Positions 1-11,616 of a stretch of 64,000 bases of DNA are shown here, in pieces (the stretch's first letter is position 1; each line of letters opens with the position of its first letter). The notes beneath the pieces are model-generated. The model was not told the DNA's origin, ran no database searches, and was given only the letters and a program-made list of their open reading frames with translations. The translations under genes and the position numbers were made by a program. Source of the stretch: Antedon bifida (taxonomy: Eukaryota > Echinodermata > Crinoidea > Comatulida > Antedonidae); the NCBI GenBank assembly GCA_963402885.1, contig OY727096.1:28191820-28255819 (forward strand). Direction: 5' to 3'.

Positions 1-2379
1 AAATTTCTAAAATTTGAAAAATTACTTCTAGGCGAGTACATTGTAATTTTGATATCATTCATGAACTGGCACGGTGAAATATAAAAGTAAAAAGAATCAA
101 GTAATCTTTCTTTTCTGAAACATTAAAAAAAATTGAAAATATATGCCGAAGGAAATCTAATATATTAAACAAAAACCAGAACACGTACTTGTACGCTACG
201 TCAAGATAAAAAATCCTTGTAAAAATAATTACTTTTACAATAAGAAAAGGTAATATTTGTTTGAGTATGAAAGTCTAAAATGTCAAATTGCTAATGTTTA
301 TAGAGATAAGCATAAAGCAGTCAGAGGGTTTACTTATGTAGGATCTAATCTCAACCAAAACATTATAATCAATGTGTGATGACGATTTGAAAAATTCAGT
401 TAGAATAATCGCTGAAAATTATTGTTAAAATAACAGTAAAAAGCTTTGATATAATCTGTAAGAATTTAAGATAAAAACATAGGTTGATAAAAAATATAAA
501 ATAAATGGTAGAGCTTTTTTAGAAAAAAAAAATTAAAATTTAGACTTATGGAACTTTTCAACTCTAATTAATTAACATCAATTCAAACTCCTTAAGCTAT
601 TAAAAATAGTATTTCTAATAAGTTGTTATATTGCTTTCATTGTCATCTGTTCACTAGTATACCAATTTTTTTTTTACAAGTGTAGGAGGCGTCCGAGTCC
701 GGGATGACCAAGATAACTGGTGCTGACTAGGGTTTCATTTTGACTAAACCTTGGTTAGCGACAAGGGCAGTCAGTTTGGTTTCAGCTTTTTTTAAAAAAG
801 TTCTAGAGGTTTCATAAAGGCACATTATAAATCCAGGATATTATTATTTTTTGGTTGTTAATTGGAGGTTAAAATTAGTGGGACATATTCTCCTATATTA
901 ATATTGGTATTCGATATTGGTATTCAATAAATATATACGCTAACTTGTTAAATTAATGCATTTATTCAAAGATCAATATCAAACGTAAATGATTTTTATT
1001 GATATGTGAATATATGATTCATATATTTATTTAATTTTCCAGACCCTATTGTTCTCTTATTTCATTGATTACATTTTGGGAAATGATGGTTGTTAAATTT
1101 ACAAATACTTACTGAACGTTAAACTCATCAACCCATTGTGCAAATTTACAAATCATTTGCATATCATTTACATAAAGTGTAAGTTAAGGGTAGGATCAAC
1201 TTATTTGAAAGTAAAGTAATAAACAATTTTGTAAAAAAAAATAAATTAAACACAAGTGTAATTATATTTAATCTTTCTTTGATTATTAAATAATATTTTA
1301 AATTACATAACATATAGAAATCCAAATTGATAAGAAAATCAAGATGCAGTTTTAAATTACCGGCTACTTTAATGTTTAAAGTTCATTTTTAATGAAACAA
1401 TAAATCAACAGAACTAAAGGTAGGATAAAGCCATAATCAAAATTTGCATATTAATTAGTTTTAATTTGCATATTCATTATTTTCCTACTAGTCAAGGCTC
1501 AACCAATAATAGTAAAAAATAATAATGCTTTTTAGAGAACAAAGAATTGAAATTTACAATTATTGAATATTCTTTTATCTTTTTTCTTTTATGGAGAAAA
1601 AAAAAACTGGGACAATGTAATAGCCAATGACAACAGTCGATAAAAGAAGCTTAAAATCTTCTTCCTTAATAAAAATGCATACAATGGTAAAATAATGCAA
1701 ATTGTAAGAACTTAACTGCGTACATGAATATATTCTAAAACACGAAGAGAACTGATTTATCATTTTGTTTCAATGTGTTAGAGTTTGGACGGAGATTAAT
1801 GAGCAACAATAGGCACTCTAACACAATAGTCTGTGTCAAACGACACAGGCTGAACTACTATGAGCTCCAAACAAAGACCAACCATTGTCTGCTGCAGTCA
1901 ATCGTGAATTTTAGCAAATCAATGCAACAATAATTATTAACAGTTGAAATCTTTGTCACTATTCTAATAATTGGTATAAAAAATAGCTATTAATTATGTA
2001 TATGTTGACAATTTAATAAATAATGTTTGATTTTTCAGTAATAATTAAACTCAAATTGTCAAAAAAAAAAAAATCCCAGAAAAATATCCTTATTTTCAGA
2101 TACCAATTATTATTCCTGACTAATCAAAATGATAGATATGTCTAAGAAAAATAAACAAATTTAATTAAACTTAAATTAAATTTGACATTTCTACAGTATT
2201 TGTAAGTTTAAAAACAGATATTCATTAAACTTAACATACACTACAACTTACAATCAATTCACGAATGAAAAAGACTAAATTGATATTCTATAAAATTACT
2301 ACTAACTAAATGTACATCAGTTATTAGCTAAATGGTATATTTAACACATTTTACCTATTAATTGACACTGGTAAAATGC
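1..2379. other. AT-rich non-coding stretch
   Basis: No coding exon recognised on either strand. A GC-richer patch at about 685-790 (including 'gcgtccgagtccgggatg') looks like a fragment of an interspersed repeat, but I cannot name it. The rest is A/T-rich with short homopolymers. Two hairpins at 1775-1851 are listed separately. Confidence 0.6.
1775..1851. repeat. two adjacent inverted repeats (hairpins)
   Basis: GTGTTAGAG at 1775-1783 is perfectly complementary to CTCTAACAC at 1816-1824. Immediately after, AGTCTGTGTC (1828-1837) pairs with GACACAGGCT (1842-1851) with one G-T pair around a 4-base loop. They may be the remains of a foldback element or a structured site. No target duplication was recognised. 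Confidence 0.5.
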
Positions 2380-2384
2380 TCTAC

Positions 2385-2720
2385 CCTCACGATTTTACCT
2401 ACCTACGGATCCGTGAGAGGCCCACACGTCGATCTGCTTCCATCCTGCTGCGTGTCCGACAATCACTATACTCAACCTACAGTAGGCCTCTCTTCTAGCT
2501 AAAGCTTACAATATGAATGAATTAATTATGCAGATGGTATGCACCATCCCATTGGTTGATTCTCATTCATTACCATGGCAACTAGTTAGCAGATGTTGTG
2601 TAGTATGCCTTTTGTTCATAAGTTCTGTGCAATCAGGGGCTGTTAAAGGCTGTGCTCTGATACAGCCAATCAGAACACTCGCGCACAAACCGATAGCTTT
2701 TAATAAATAACCAAAAACAA
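2385..2720. promoter_or_regulatory. GC-richer patch with CCAAT and X-box motifs
   Basis: This block is less AT-rich than its surroundings. It holds an inverted CCAAT (CCCATTGG, 2549-2556), an RFX-type X-box (minus-strand GTTGCCATGGTAAT, 2569-2582) and a direct CCAATCAG (2666-2673). The spacing and mix resemble an animal promoter or enhancer, but no TATA box, first exon or start codon context was identified. It could also be a transposon fragment carrying the same words. Function is inferred from motifs only. Confidence 0.3.
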
Positions 2721-5035
2721 ATTAATATCTTTGCCACATGTGTCATTCTACAGTTTAAGCTGTTTGACTATTCTTTGTCCCTGTAACGCCTGTCTACACT
2801 TCTTCACAGACCAGGTTGTGATGACTTAAGATACACTAATAAACATGACCTAAATGATATAATACATCACTTTCATTAATTTCTTCATGTAATCAATTTA
2901 TTTATATCAAATTCTAACAAGCCATGCATAATTATCTTTCAATAAAACAATTATAAAATCACTTCTTCACATAAGCGCTCCAAATTAGATCACCATAATT
3001 GCTTAACTAAAAAGTGACAAAAATCATAAAATGTATTAACGAGAAAATAAAGCATGTATCTAATAAAACACAATTTCCACACAATTAAAATATACCGTAT
3101 TAATAATAATTTAAAAATCTATTAAAAACAACTTTTCAGGAAATCATAAATTAAAAAAAAATCTATATATTTATTAAATAATTAAACATCTCCTACAAAA
3201 AAAATGTTAAAAAATAGCTGTCATTGAACAATTTTTCCAAAATTAAATCTGAAATGAAAATTCTGTTGGCTAAGATTTTCCCATTTTTGTATTGGTTATA
3301 ATGTTCATTTTGCTCATTTCATTCTTGTCCTAAATTTCATTCTATTTTATTCTAATGTGTTGTTGATTCTGAAAATTCTTATTAAAACAAAGTATAGTAA
3401 AACGCGTAAAGGTAAATGCCATGGTTGGTATAATATTAAGCTTAAATTACTGAGCCCAAAATGATGTTGTTGTTAAGCACGCAAGCTACAGGTTGAACAA
3501 AATCGTATTTTAGAAAAATAATTACATGTGAACAAAATGGTAAAAAATTATTTGCCATTTTTATTGAATTATATAATCTATCGTTGCACAATATGCAAAT
3601 AGGTCTTTACTTGCCAAAAACACAAATATAGTAAAATATACGCCGTTATTGATAATGTATAGTATAGTACATAATCCATAGTCACTATCCTGATCCATTA
3701 GCACAATATACGATTAGATCTTGCCATAAAACAATACTTAAGGTGAATATATTACAGGTTGCAACGCATTAACATGTAATAAAGGTCTGCTACTAAGTTT
3801 TAGCATCATGTTTTTGTCACATACTAAAGTTGAGCCTATATTGGTTTACATGTGAAACAAGACTATGCAGGTCCGTAGCCACCATAACGGTCTGTAAGGT
3901 TTCAACCTGACCAATTTTTGACATAGGCTTTGACGAGAGTATACCCCCTTGACAATCCCACGGTTTGCACATAGGATTGTTCCCTTCTTTCGTGACTACA
4001 TCACCACTTTAATTCTTGTGGCTACAGAATTGCAAGCCTTCCATTTTCCAATTTAAATTTTATACTAAAAATAAATTGGTTGTAATTATTTGATGAAATA
4101 TTTAATGGAGTAAACTAACTGTTTATACCGAAGACTCTTAGAGCTCATACCCGCGTCAATATGGTACTAGAAGATGTTGAACGAAGCAAGTTCACCCTAT
4201 TTAATAATTCGTGGTACATACCAACAAGGAACAACATTTTCATTAGAAAATGTTGATAACTACTGATCAATATAAATGTTGAGTAGGAAACATTTTTGTT
4301 TTTTCAGTATTTTGCCTTTGGATGTATTTTGTTTTTTAGCTATAATGATGAATGTGTAGCAATAATGTGGTATTGTATGCATTTGGCTATGCTACACTGG
4401 TAAAAATGTTCCCTGATCAAATATAAATTCTTTTGTTCTTTTTTTCTAAATTATGTAAATCACAACACTGCATGAAAGGCCTACTGAAAAGTGTGCATCT
4501 AAGATGATGAATAACAAGAATTAATAGAATTTGACAGATGAATTAACACTGTATAAACATATGATAATTTGTGTATGTATTATGAATACAATACTTCAAC
4601 AAAGTTCAAGTAAAGTATAAAATATTAAAGTAGCATATTCATTTTAATTAGCCATTTTGTTTGAGAGACCATGTCATAGTTATTCTCATCTGAAAAACAG
4701 CACTCTATTAAACATATATTCTAATCTTCGAGGCAAAAACTAATTCACCAATGGAAATTGAAATAGGCTCAAAGGAAACAGTTAGAGCCATATATTTCAT
4801 GATTATCTGAAATTGAATATACTTTCATAGAAACATAATTCTGACCTCGGAAATTAAAATGAACTGCTCTTAGAAATGATCTACAATATCAAGTTACAGA
4901 TGTTGAATATACAAAAAAACATACACATTTTAAATTTAAAAGGAGATTGATTTTTACAAGGAATCTCTACAAAACTTGACCTACCTAAGGGCAACTGAAT
5001 AGGCATAATTTGATGGAGGGGGTTCATGATATTTG
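2721..5035. other. non-coding stretch with a possible old repeat fragment
   Basis: AT-rich with no exon recognised. About 3866-4030 is GC-richer ('aggtccgtagccaccataac', 'gagagtataccccc') and has the look of a degraded interspersed repeat; I cannot assign a family. Confidence 0.5.
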
Positions 5036-5351
5036 TATTTTATGTCTTTAGGCACATGTGGCTAAGGATTACTAATAGTAAATTAATCACTGTGTTATCA
5101 GATAGGTGGTAATCCCCCTGATACATGGGCTATTTTGTGAACCAGTTCACTGGGGCAACCCCTTAGTCGTCTCGAATGATGAACTGGGTTCTTTAAAGTA
5201 CACACAGGTTATAACTCTGTACACAGGACCTACAGTTTATAGTTTTATCAGAGAAGACTTGTTCCACCACCAAAACTAGGAGTGAGTCAGCCTCGAACCT
5301 TTGCCGATAACGGAAGCCCCTGCCTTAACTGCTCAGGCCATTTGGACTCGC
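5036..5351 (-). mobile_element. tRNA-derived SINE, copy 1
   Basis: Read on the minus strand, the element begins with a tRNA-like head. The A box is TGGCCTGAGCAGTTAAGGC (5322-5340) and the B box GGTTCGAGGCTGACTC (5284-5299), the standard RNA polymerase III internal promoter. The A box with its 'GCCNGAGCNGTTAAGGC' form points to a tRNA of the Leu or Ser type with a long variable arm. A body of about 230 bp follows and ends in a 'ataaaat'-type tail near 5036. The same element recurs at 38361-38706 with good colinearity, which defines the boundaries. It is non-coding and depends on a LINE for mobility. Confidence 0.8.
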
Positions 5352-6610
5352 TTTGGTCTAGTGGTGGCACCAACGGGCGAAGCAAACATATTGAAAGGTC
5401 ATATACAACAAATACTTGGAATTAGGCACAGGTCACCCAACAAAACTTATTTTTAAATAGAGTGTAACAATTATTTTTGTTAGAGGTTTGCTGTAGTATG
5501 AGAATTTCCCGAACATTTATTGGGACAACAGATTTTTATGTTTGACAAAATCTACATTGTAAATTAAATTACGCATTCGCATACGTTCCAAGGAACTATT
5601 AATTCATGTGACAGAGTACATGTAAACTATCAATGATGCAATGGACGAGTTTACAGCGTCATGCATCAGTGCATTCATAACTGACCCCGTTCAATAAAAT
5701 ATTAACAAAATCATAATCCAATTGAGTGCATTGAATGGCAATACACATCAATTATAAAAACATCCTAAAAAGTCAAATATTAAACAATAACAAATGCTCA
5801 ACTGTTATTAAAAATAAAATAATGAACAAAATGTGATTGAGAATATATTAGAATACAATAAGAATAAACAAATTTAATATTTATTAAAATTACAGTTTCT
5901 AAAGAATTATGTAAAAATTGAGTAAAAATTATAAAAATCATATAGTACCAATGATAAATTAAAATCATTTTAAAAAAGGTAATTGATTATGTAAAAATAA
6001 AAAAAAATTATATATAATGGTACAGAATAATTATTATTTCTACAATTAATATTTGACAAAATATCTAATATATTTCATCTTTTGCTAATGAATAATACTT
6101 TTAAATTTCATATTTTGTATTAATTATAATTACAGATTTGTGTAGAAAATCTGTTAATAAATGACAATATCTTCTCATTAAATAGCTTCCCATCCAAAGT
6201 CATTTATTTCCACACAATTAAACCGCTTGACAGTGTTGAAACGTACCGATCAATAGTAATCAATACAGCCGCAATATGTGTATTGTCTCCTAGTGTGTGG
6301 CTACCACAAAACATTTAATTAGTACGGACTTCATTAAGCGAGTACTCTTAGTAAAGTGAATGGACAAAAGAATAGGAGGTAAACAATGGGAGCCAGTTGG
6401 GTATGGCGTACAGGTGATGAGGTTATAACTTGTTTTTAGCTTCTCACGGTCTGCCTACAGGCTATAGGAAAACATCTTGTTACAGGGAGATTTAATTTCA
6501 ACATTGAATGGGAAATATTGCTACACAATCAAATAAGTGCTCCATTCAAATAAGAGCTATAAAGAGTTTATTACAAGATGCTGATGATCATGACTCACAA
6601 GTATCTTATA
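5352..6610. other. AT-rich non-coding stretch
   Basis: No exon or named repeat recognised. About 6185-6440 is slightly GC-richer, with a short open frame from the ATG at 6386 and a GTGATG that could act as a donor. The frame is too short to support. Confidence 0.5.
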
Positions 6611-7292
6611 CAGTAGAACCTCTATTAAAGGGACATCATCATGGGACACCATCATGTCCCCTTAATAGGGGTGTTCCTTGAATAAGGGTTGGCCGTTGTG
6701 TTTGTTATAGAGTAAAGTTGCCTTAATAGAGACATCTTCTTAAATAGGGTGGTTCTATTTTACAACAATGTCTTGAAAGAATTTTTTTTTTAATAATTTT
6801 TTGGGGGAGGGAGAGTTATTTAGAGTTTATTACAGGTCTTTCATTTTATTAAAAAAAAAAGTATCATTATTATTATTATTTATTCAATGGTTTTAGCATT
6901 TCTCACGTTTAAAGAACTACATATGATAACAATTACTATGAATTCCACTCACCGGTATGGTCAATTGGTTACCTGATTAATTAACTGCCAATGTATAATA
7001 CAATATGATTTTATTTATATCTTTAATTATGTCCGAGTGTCGGTTTAGTCAAGCATAATGTAACTTTAGTATGTCGCAAATAATTATTGACATAGATTCA
7101 AAATAAAACTTTGAAATATAATTTACTTTACCATTGATAAGTCTTCTTTTGGGACACTCCTATTCAGAGACACTCCTATAAGAGGAGCTTTTTTAATGAA
7201 AAGAAGGAGGAAAAATATATACTACGGCCAACTTTTATTAAGGGGATACTTTTCTGGGTGCCGAAGGTGTCCATTCAATAGGAATTCTACTG
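6611..7292. mobile_element. TA-flanked terminal-inverted-repeat element (pogo/Tigger-like MITE)
   Basis: The left end CAGTAGAACCTCTATTAAAG (6611-6630) is inverted at the right end (minus strand CAGTAGAATTCCTATTGAAT). Both ends are directly flanked by TA (6609-6610 and 7293-7294), the target duplication expected of Tc1/mariner/pogo elements. About 160 bp at each end form the inverted arms, with shared blocks 'tccccttaata' and 'gttggcc'. The AT-rich middle (about 6776-7139) encodes nothing, so the element is non-autonomous. Related relics lie at 26195, 44727 and 62739. Superfamily is inferred from the CAGT ends and TA duplication. Confidence 0.75.
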
Positions 7293-7474
7293 TATTAAAA
7301 TTGGCATCACTGATGGGCCATGTAATTAAGGTGTAAAACTGTGACATCATCATCAACATGATATCGCATTGTAACATTAAACTGCAGGTACTGAAAGCCA
7401 CTCAATTGTCAGGAGAGTGATATGGCGTAATGTTAAATGGATATCAGATATTTGAGGGACATGGGTTAAAGTCA

Positions 7475-7630
7475 ATTCTGGAACTAGGTCAGGATTGAAC
7501 CATGGCAATACAGTAGGTCAAGATTCAACTCTGGCACAGGTCAGCATTGAACCATGGCAATACAGTAGGAATAGGATTGAACCATGGCACTAGGTTAGGA
7601 CTGAACTGTGGCACTAGGTCAGGATTGACA
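7475..7630 (-). repeat. short tandem array of box-B-like units
   Basis: About six or seven imperfect copies of a 20-30 bp unit with the core 'ggtcaggattgaaccatggc'. On the minus strand each carries GGTTCAATCC or a close variant, which matches the polymerase III B-box consensus GWTCRANNC. The array directly adjoins a tRNA-like A box at 7651-7671, so it appears to be local expansion inside a SINE relic. Confidence 0.6.
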
Positions 7631-7680
7631 ACTGGAAATTGGGATTGGAAGGCATGTTAGCCACCAAGCTACAGTTCCAC
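7631..7680 (-). mobile_element. tRNA-like head of a SINE relic
   Basis: Minus strand TAGCTTGGTGGCTAACATGCC (7651-7671) resembles a tRNA A box, followed at the expected distance by degenerate B-box copies that grade into the tandem array at 7475-7630. A similar head (TGGCTTGGTGGTTAATGC) occurs at 54135-54152. It is not a functional tRNA: no cloverleaf can be drawn. Confidence 0.45.
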
Positions 7681-8441
7681 TACATTGGAGGAAAAATGAG
7701 GAGGTTGTCTGAAAAGAGGGTGAGACAACAGTGGATGTAGTAAGAGAAGGGAGAGAATTAGAGAGAAAAGAAAGATGATGCAGAAGACAGATGAGAGAGA
7801 TGGATTATTTTATATCATTTTATGTAAAACAGGAAAAACAATTATTTGCCAACAGAAGCCATATGCTGTGCTACGCAGCATGTTTTTTCCGTTGTTCCAG
7901 GAATTGATTGACTAAATATTGATACATGCAAGACATTAAAAACATAGCTTCATTGAAACATTCAAATGCACATTTTGCGTGCCGTTTGTCATATGAGTAC
8001 ACAAAACATGATATCAGACACGGTGCCATATGTCTCACAGTGCCACGTACAAATCTCGTTTTAAATATTAATTAATCAGAGATGATTTTAAAATATTCCA
8101 GTTTCTATTATGTGACTTTGTAAATTCCCATCTGGTGTTCAACTAAATTAAAATCTGTTTTTGAATTTATAAAATTTGTATTTATAATTACAAATGAAGA
8201 ATAAAAATGCAAGCTGGTACTCGTTTTAATTGCTGTGTATTGAAATGAGTCACTGTTACAAATAATTAAACAAATGATACTGTATGATTTTGCATGGGTG
8301 CAAATCCTACAGTTATATTTTTCATGGGAATGTTTTTACACCAAGGAGTATACTGTATGTGGTACACCTTATAAAGAAACCCCTTATTTTTCTATTAGAA
8401 TGTTGTCTTATTTGGAAGTTGATTTTTACCTAAGAGTGGTA
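7681..8441. other. non-coding stretch
   Basis: The left 120 bp are purine-rich (gagagaa words); the rest is AT-rich. Nothing coding was seen. The short frame at 8274-8495 runs into a microsatellite and LINE tail and is taken as chance. Confidence 0.5.
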
Positions 8442-8545
8442 CCGAATAATAATAATAATAAAATCTTTATTTTTGCAACGGAAAAAACTTGTTAACCAGA
8501 AAGGTGTTCTTCCACAAGGCCGTATAACATCGTAACACAAAGTAT
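8442..8545 (-). mobile_element. LINE 3'-end relic
   Basis: On the minus strand the sequence reads 'gtgttaca..' then 'aagttttttccgttgcaaaa' followed by ATAAAGATTTTATTATT and a (TTA)n run. That arrangement, a short 3' UTR ending in 'aataaag' plus a simple repeat, is typical of truncated non-LTR retrotransposon tails. No coding part is attached. Confidence 0.45.
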
Positions 8546-9367
8546 TAAAATAAAAATTAAAATCAAGGTTAAAATACAATAAATCAAAAATATAAAGTTA
8601 GTAAATTAGACAAACAAATAGTGTACCTGTCTTTATAGTAACATATCAAAAGTATTGAGGTTCTATAAGTTTTAAATAATCTATAATATCTCATGACTAG
8701 TTCAAGCCAGATGGTAAATAAACCAAGGCAGAAAGACATTTATTAATTTCTATACACAATGGAAGAATATTCAAGTTAAAAGAGGTGGAAAGACCAATAC
8801 GCTGAATATATGTACAGTATATAAAGTTACACAGTGTAATATTATATTAGGTATGAAATTAACTAAATCAAAGCATTTAAAATAACATGGTGGCGTGAAT
8901 AAGACCAGATGCCAATGTTGATTCAACTCACAATAGTGTGACCTAACCACCTGACCTAACACTCACCAACAATCTATATTTTATTTTATTTCTGTGTGTA
9001 TCCGTTATTGAATATTTCTGTGGTATATTTGTACAGTACTGCAACATACGCTCAGGTTTACAATTTTACATGCAAAATGTGTATAGGAGGTAACATGTTT
9101 TCAATTGTTTCAAGAAAAACATGATGTTTTTTTAGTGTAGCAATTCAACTTACACTGACTGAGTGAACTAGAGGCTTCTCAAGGCCGTAGTGAGAGGTTG
9201 AACACAGACTAGGCAAAGATGCTTTAAATACAATTATTATAAAATACGACGAGCTGTGCTTGGGGATTAGGGGTGGTTGGTGAAAACTGAAAATTTCAGA
9301 GGAGGCGTGCGCCCTGTCTGCGGCCCTGGTTCTAGTAAGTGCCAAAGATGGTTCTTGACTACTGAAA
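8546..9367. other. non-coding stretch
   Basis: AT-rich, with a GC-richer block at 9150-9365 that probably belongs to a transposon fragment. A donor-like CAGT|GTAAGT on the minus strand at about 9145 is discussed among the rejected items. Confidence 0.4.
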
Positions 9368-9742
9368 GCCTGGTTTTCACAGGCAAACTTGTTAAAGCAT
9401 GAATCAACAGTCAACTGTATACTGTACGCACTACAAATTCAATACCCAACTTCTAAATTCCTATCTGCAACAAATCCAGTTCCGTCAAGTTTTTGTTTCA
9501 GCAAAATTGTAGTTTCAATAGTTCTTCCATTTTGTGAAGCAAAACATTTTTCAACCAGTCAGAGCTTGGGAAATGAGTTGTCAAACGTTTATGAGCAATC
9601 ATGCTTATCGAAAGCTCAGCAGACACGCAATTGGAAATGGAAATCGCAGCTATTCGTTCGTGTAGTAGAAAGATAGTATGGGTTTTTTCTCTGCGAAAAT
9701 ATTAGATTCGCACGACTAAATTCGTCTAGTGGAAACAGGATT
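9368..9742. mobile_element. possible MITE of about 375 bp
   Basis: GCCTGGTTTTCACAGGC at 9368-9384 and, inverted, CCTGTTTCCACTAGACG at about 9724-9740 could be imperfect terminal repeats. The interior is less AT-rich than the flanks and holds open frames on both strands (9389-9676 plus; 9145-9414 minus) with no recognisable domain. 'Ccaggtttccactagacg'-like ends are common in invertebrate non-autonomous DNA elements. The match is imperfect and no target duplication was seen. Confidence 0.3.
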
Positions 9743-10644
9743 AATGAAGCTTTGGAGTAAATACCTGGAAAATGTATGCAAGGTTAAGCAACGTGTAATA
9801 AAGATACCTGTCACCCAGGTGGAACCAAAAACAGACACATGGTTATGTAGTCAAATACTGTAACAGTACTAAAGTACCAACTTTCTATACCAGAGATTAA
9901 TCATTACTTTACTAAATGTTACCTTACATAAATTAAAAAATAGATTAGATATGAAAAAAAGTCCAGTTGCACCACTTAAAAAAAACAGCTTATAAATATT
10001 ATATGATGGCTTATATTCTTCCACTGATAAGTTTGATATTTATAATTATAAATGCTTATAAAAATATAAATCTTTACTCCAGAGTTAGGTTATAAATAGT
10101 TTTATGTCGCACATTTACTCAAATCTTTGTATCACCCACTAAATTTAGCAATCAAGCACTATAACTTAAAAAACAACTGCTACATGAGAAAATTCTAAAT
10201 CAAAGCAGAAGATTCATTTGATGTGCATGGGATAAAAAGCATGCATTTGTATCAAACACACAGCTGTGCCAACATTAAAACATTTTACAAACCTGTGTAT
10301 TAGGTCAACAGAATACAGTATATGTGCAAACACTGTACTTGCTTCGTGTGAATAAAACCCTGTTAACATTTGACTGTGATTAAACGTAATAATTAGATGC
10401 CTCTGTTCACTATCTGCTCAACATAGAATGAAGGTCATTCTTCTTGTAATCACAATTTCTTTCGCCATATTATTCGTAATTCTGAATTATGTACCTGCAC
10501 TATTACAGTAAATCAGTCATTTTAACATATATTATTCTGGCTAATGATTGCTTTTTATTTAATTGTTTATGATAAAGACAATATTGATAAACAAAACAAT
10601 TACTATTGTTGAACAATCATTCAGCATATTAGGTCATTAATGAC
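9743..10644. other. AT-rich non-coding stretch
   Basis: No exon, RNA gene or named repeat recognised. Confidence 0.5.
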
Positions 10645-11028
10645 AAACTGAATGCAATAGACTCACGGCAGAAACACAATAAACATAGCAAACTGAATAC
10701 ATAGACTCACTGCAATTTCATTGACATAGTAAACTGAATGCAATAGACTCACGGCAGAAACACAATAAACATAGCAAACTGAATACAATAGACTCACTGC
10801 AGAAACACAATAAACATAGCAAACTGAATACATTAGACTCACTGCAATTTCATTGACATAGTAAACTGAATGCAATAGACTCACTGAAGTTTCATTAACA
10901 TAGCAATTTAAATGCAATAGACTCACTGCAGCAACATACTGGTATAGCAAATTGAATGCAATAGATTTTAACTGCAACAACACATTGGCCAAACTGAATG
11001 CAATAGACTCACTGCAGCAACACATTGG
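10645..11028. repeat. minisatellite, 41-45 bp unit, nine copies
   Basis: Nine head-to-tail units begin 'aaactgaatgcaatagactc'. Two unit types alternate: one continues 'acggcagaaacacaataaac' and the other 'actgcaatttcattgacata'. The distal three units diverge ('gcaacaacacattgg'). The unit lengths keep one minus-strand frame open for 124 codons, which is an artefact of the repeat and not a gene. Confidence 0.9.
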
Positions 11029-11503
11029 AATATACATCGGATTGTGTGAACGAAAAATGTTTTTATCCCTTGGAATTTAGAATAGGAAATGGAAATGGGA
11101 CAGATTTTCAATTCCAGAGAGGATCGTTTTATGTCTAAAGTGTAGGGCTATATTTCAATCAATAACATAGGCTTAAAGCCATGACAAATGAAGTCTTTGA
11201 AAAGCGTATTGCAATAGAGTATGTAAAAATAGACATTCAATAACAACATTAGTTCACAGAGTTCATTGTCTATATTCTGTCATTTCAATCAGAATAATAC
11301 ATTAGACATTCAACACCAAACACCATGTGAACAACATAATGCGCACTTAATATATATGACATATGCGTAATAATGGTCTCTTCAAATCATGGTTTATTCT
11401 TTCTCTTTCTACATTCTGCAACAACAGAGCACTGACTGAAAAGTGAGGCAAGTCAATCAAATGATTATCGATATGGCTTGCTTTTTCTGTGTTTAGTTTG
11501 TTT
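11029..11503. other. non-coding stretch
   Basis: AT-rich, nothing recognised. Confidence 0.5.
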
Positions 11504-11616
11504 GCCACTTTTTAGAGGATTATCTCCCGGTCCTCTAAAAAGTGGCTGAGTATCCTGATCATCATAGTCCTGCACTGGGTCCTTCCGGGAGAACAGTCTT
11601 CAACTGAAAATTATGC
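11500..11616. other. ambiguous coding-like island
   Basis: On the minus strand, after the acceptor-like 'ttttcagttgaag', a frame reads KDPVQDYDDQDTQPLFRGPG and on to KSKPYR, then TAA. On the plus strand, after 'cactttttag', a frame reads SSKKWLSILIIIVLHWVLPG and on, then TAA. Both look protein-like: the first a charged tail, the second a membrane segment. At most one can be real. No homology was recognised. The best acceptor on the minus strand (TTTTCAG) would put the better frame out of register (TGA at once). Possible terminal exon, low confidence. Confidence 0.18.
11504..11546. repeat. perfect 16-bp inverted repeat
   Basis: GCCACTTTTTAGAGGA (11504-11519) and TCCTCTAAAAAGTGGC (11531-11546) are exact reverse complements separated by 11 bases (TTATCTCCCGG). 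It lies in a GC-richer island (11500-11615) with unusually long open frames on both strands. The stem is too short for a typical pre-miRNA. It could be a foldback transposon relic or a structured element. Confidence 0.85.

Noticed and set aside
9145-9205. Minus-strand donor-like CAGT|GTAAGT with an open frame before it
   Set aside because: It lies in a transposon-like GC-rich block and the peptide is unrecognised.
10663-11037. 124-codon minus-strand ORF, the longest in the window
   Set aside because: It is made entirely of minisatellite units whose lengths happen to keep a frame open; the peptide is a repeat of the same words.
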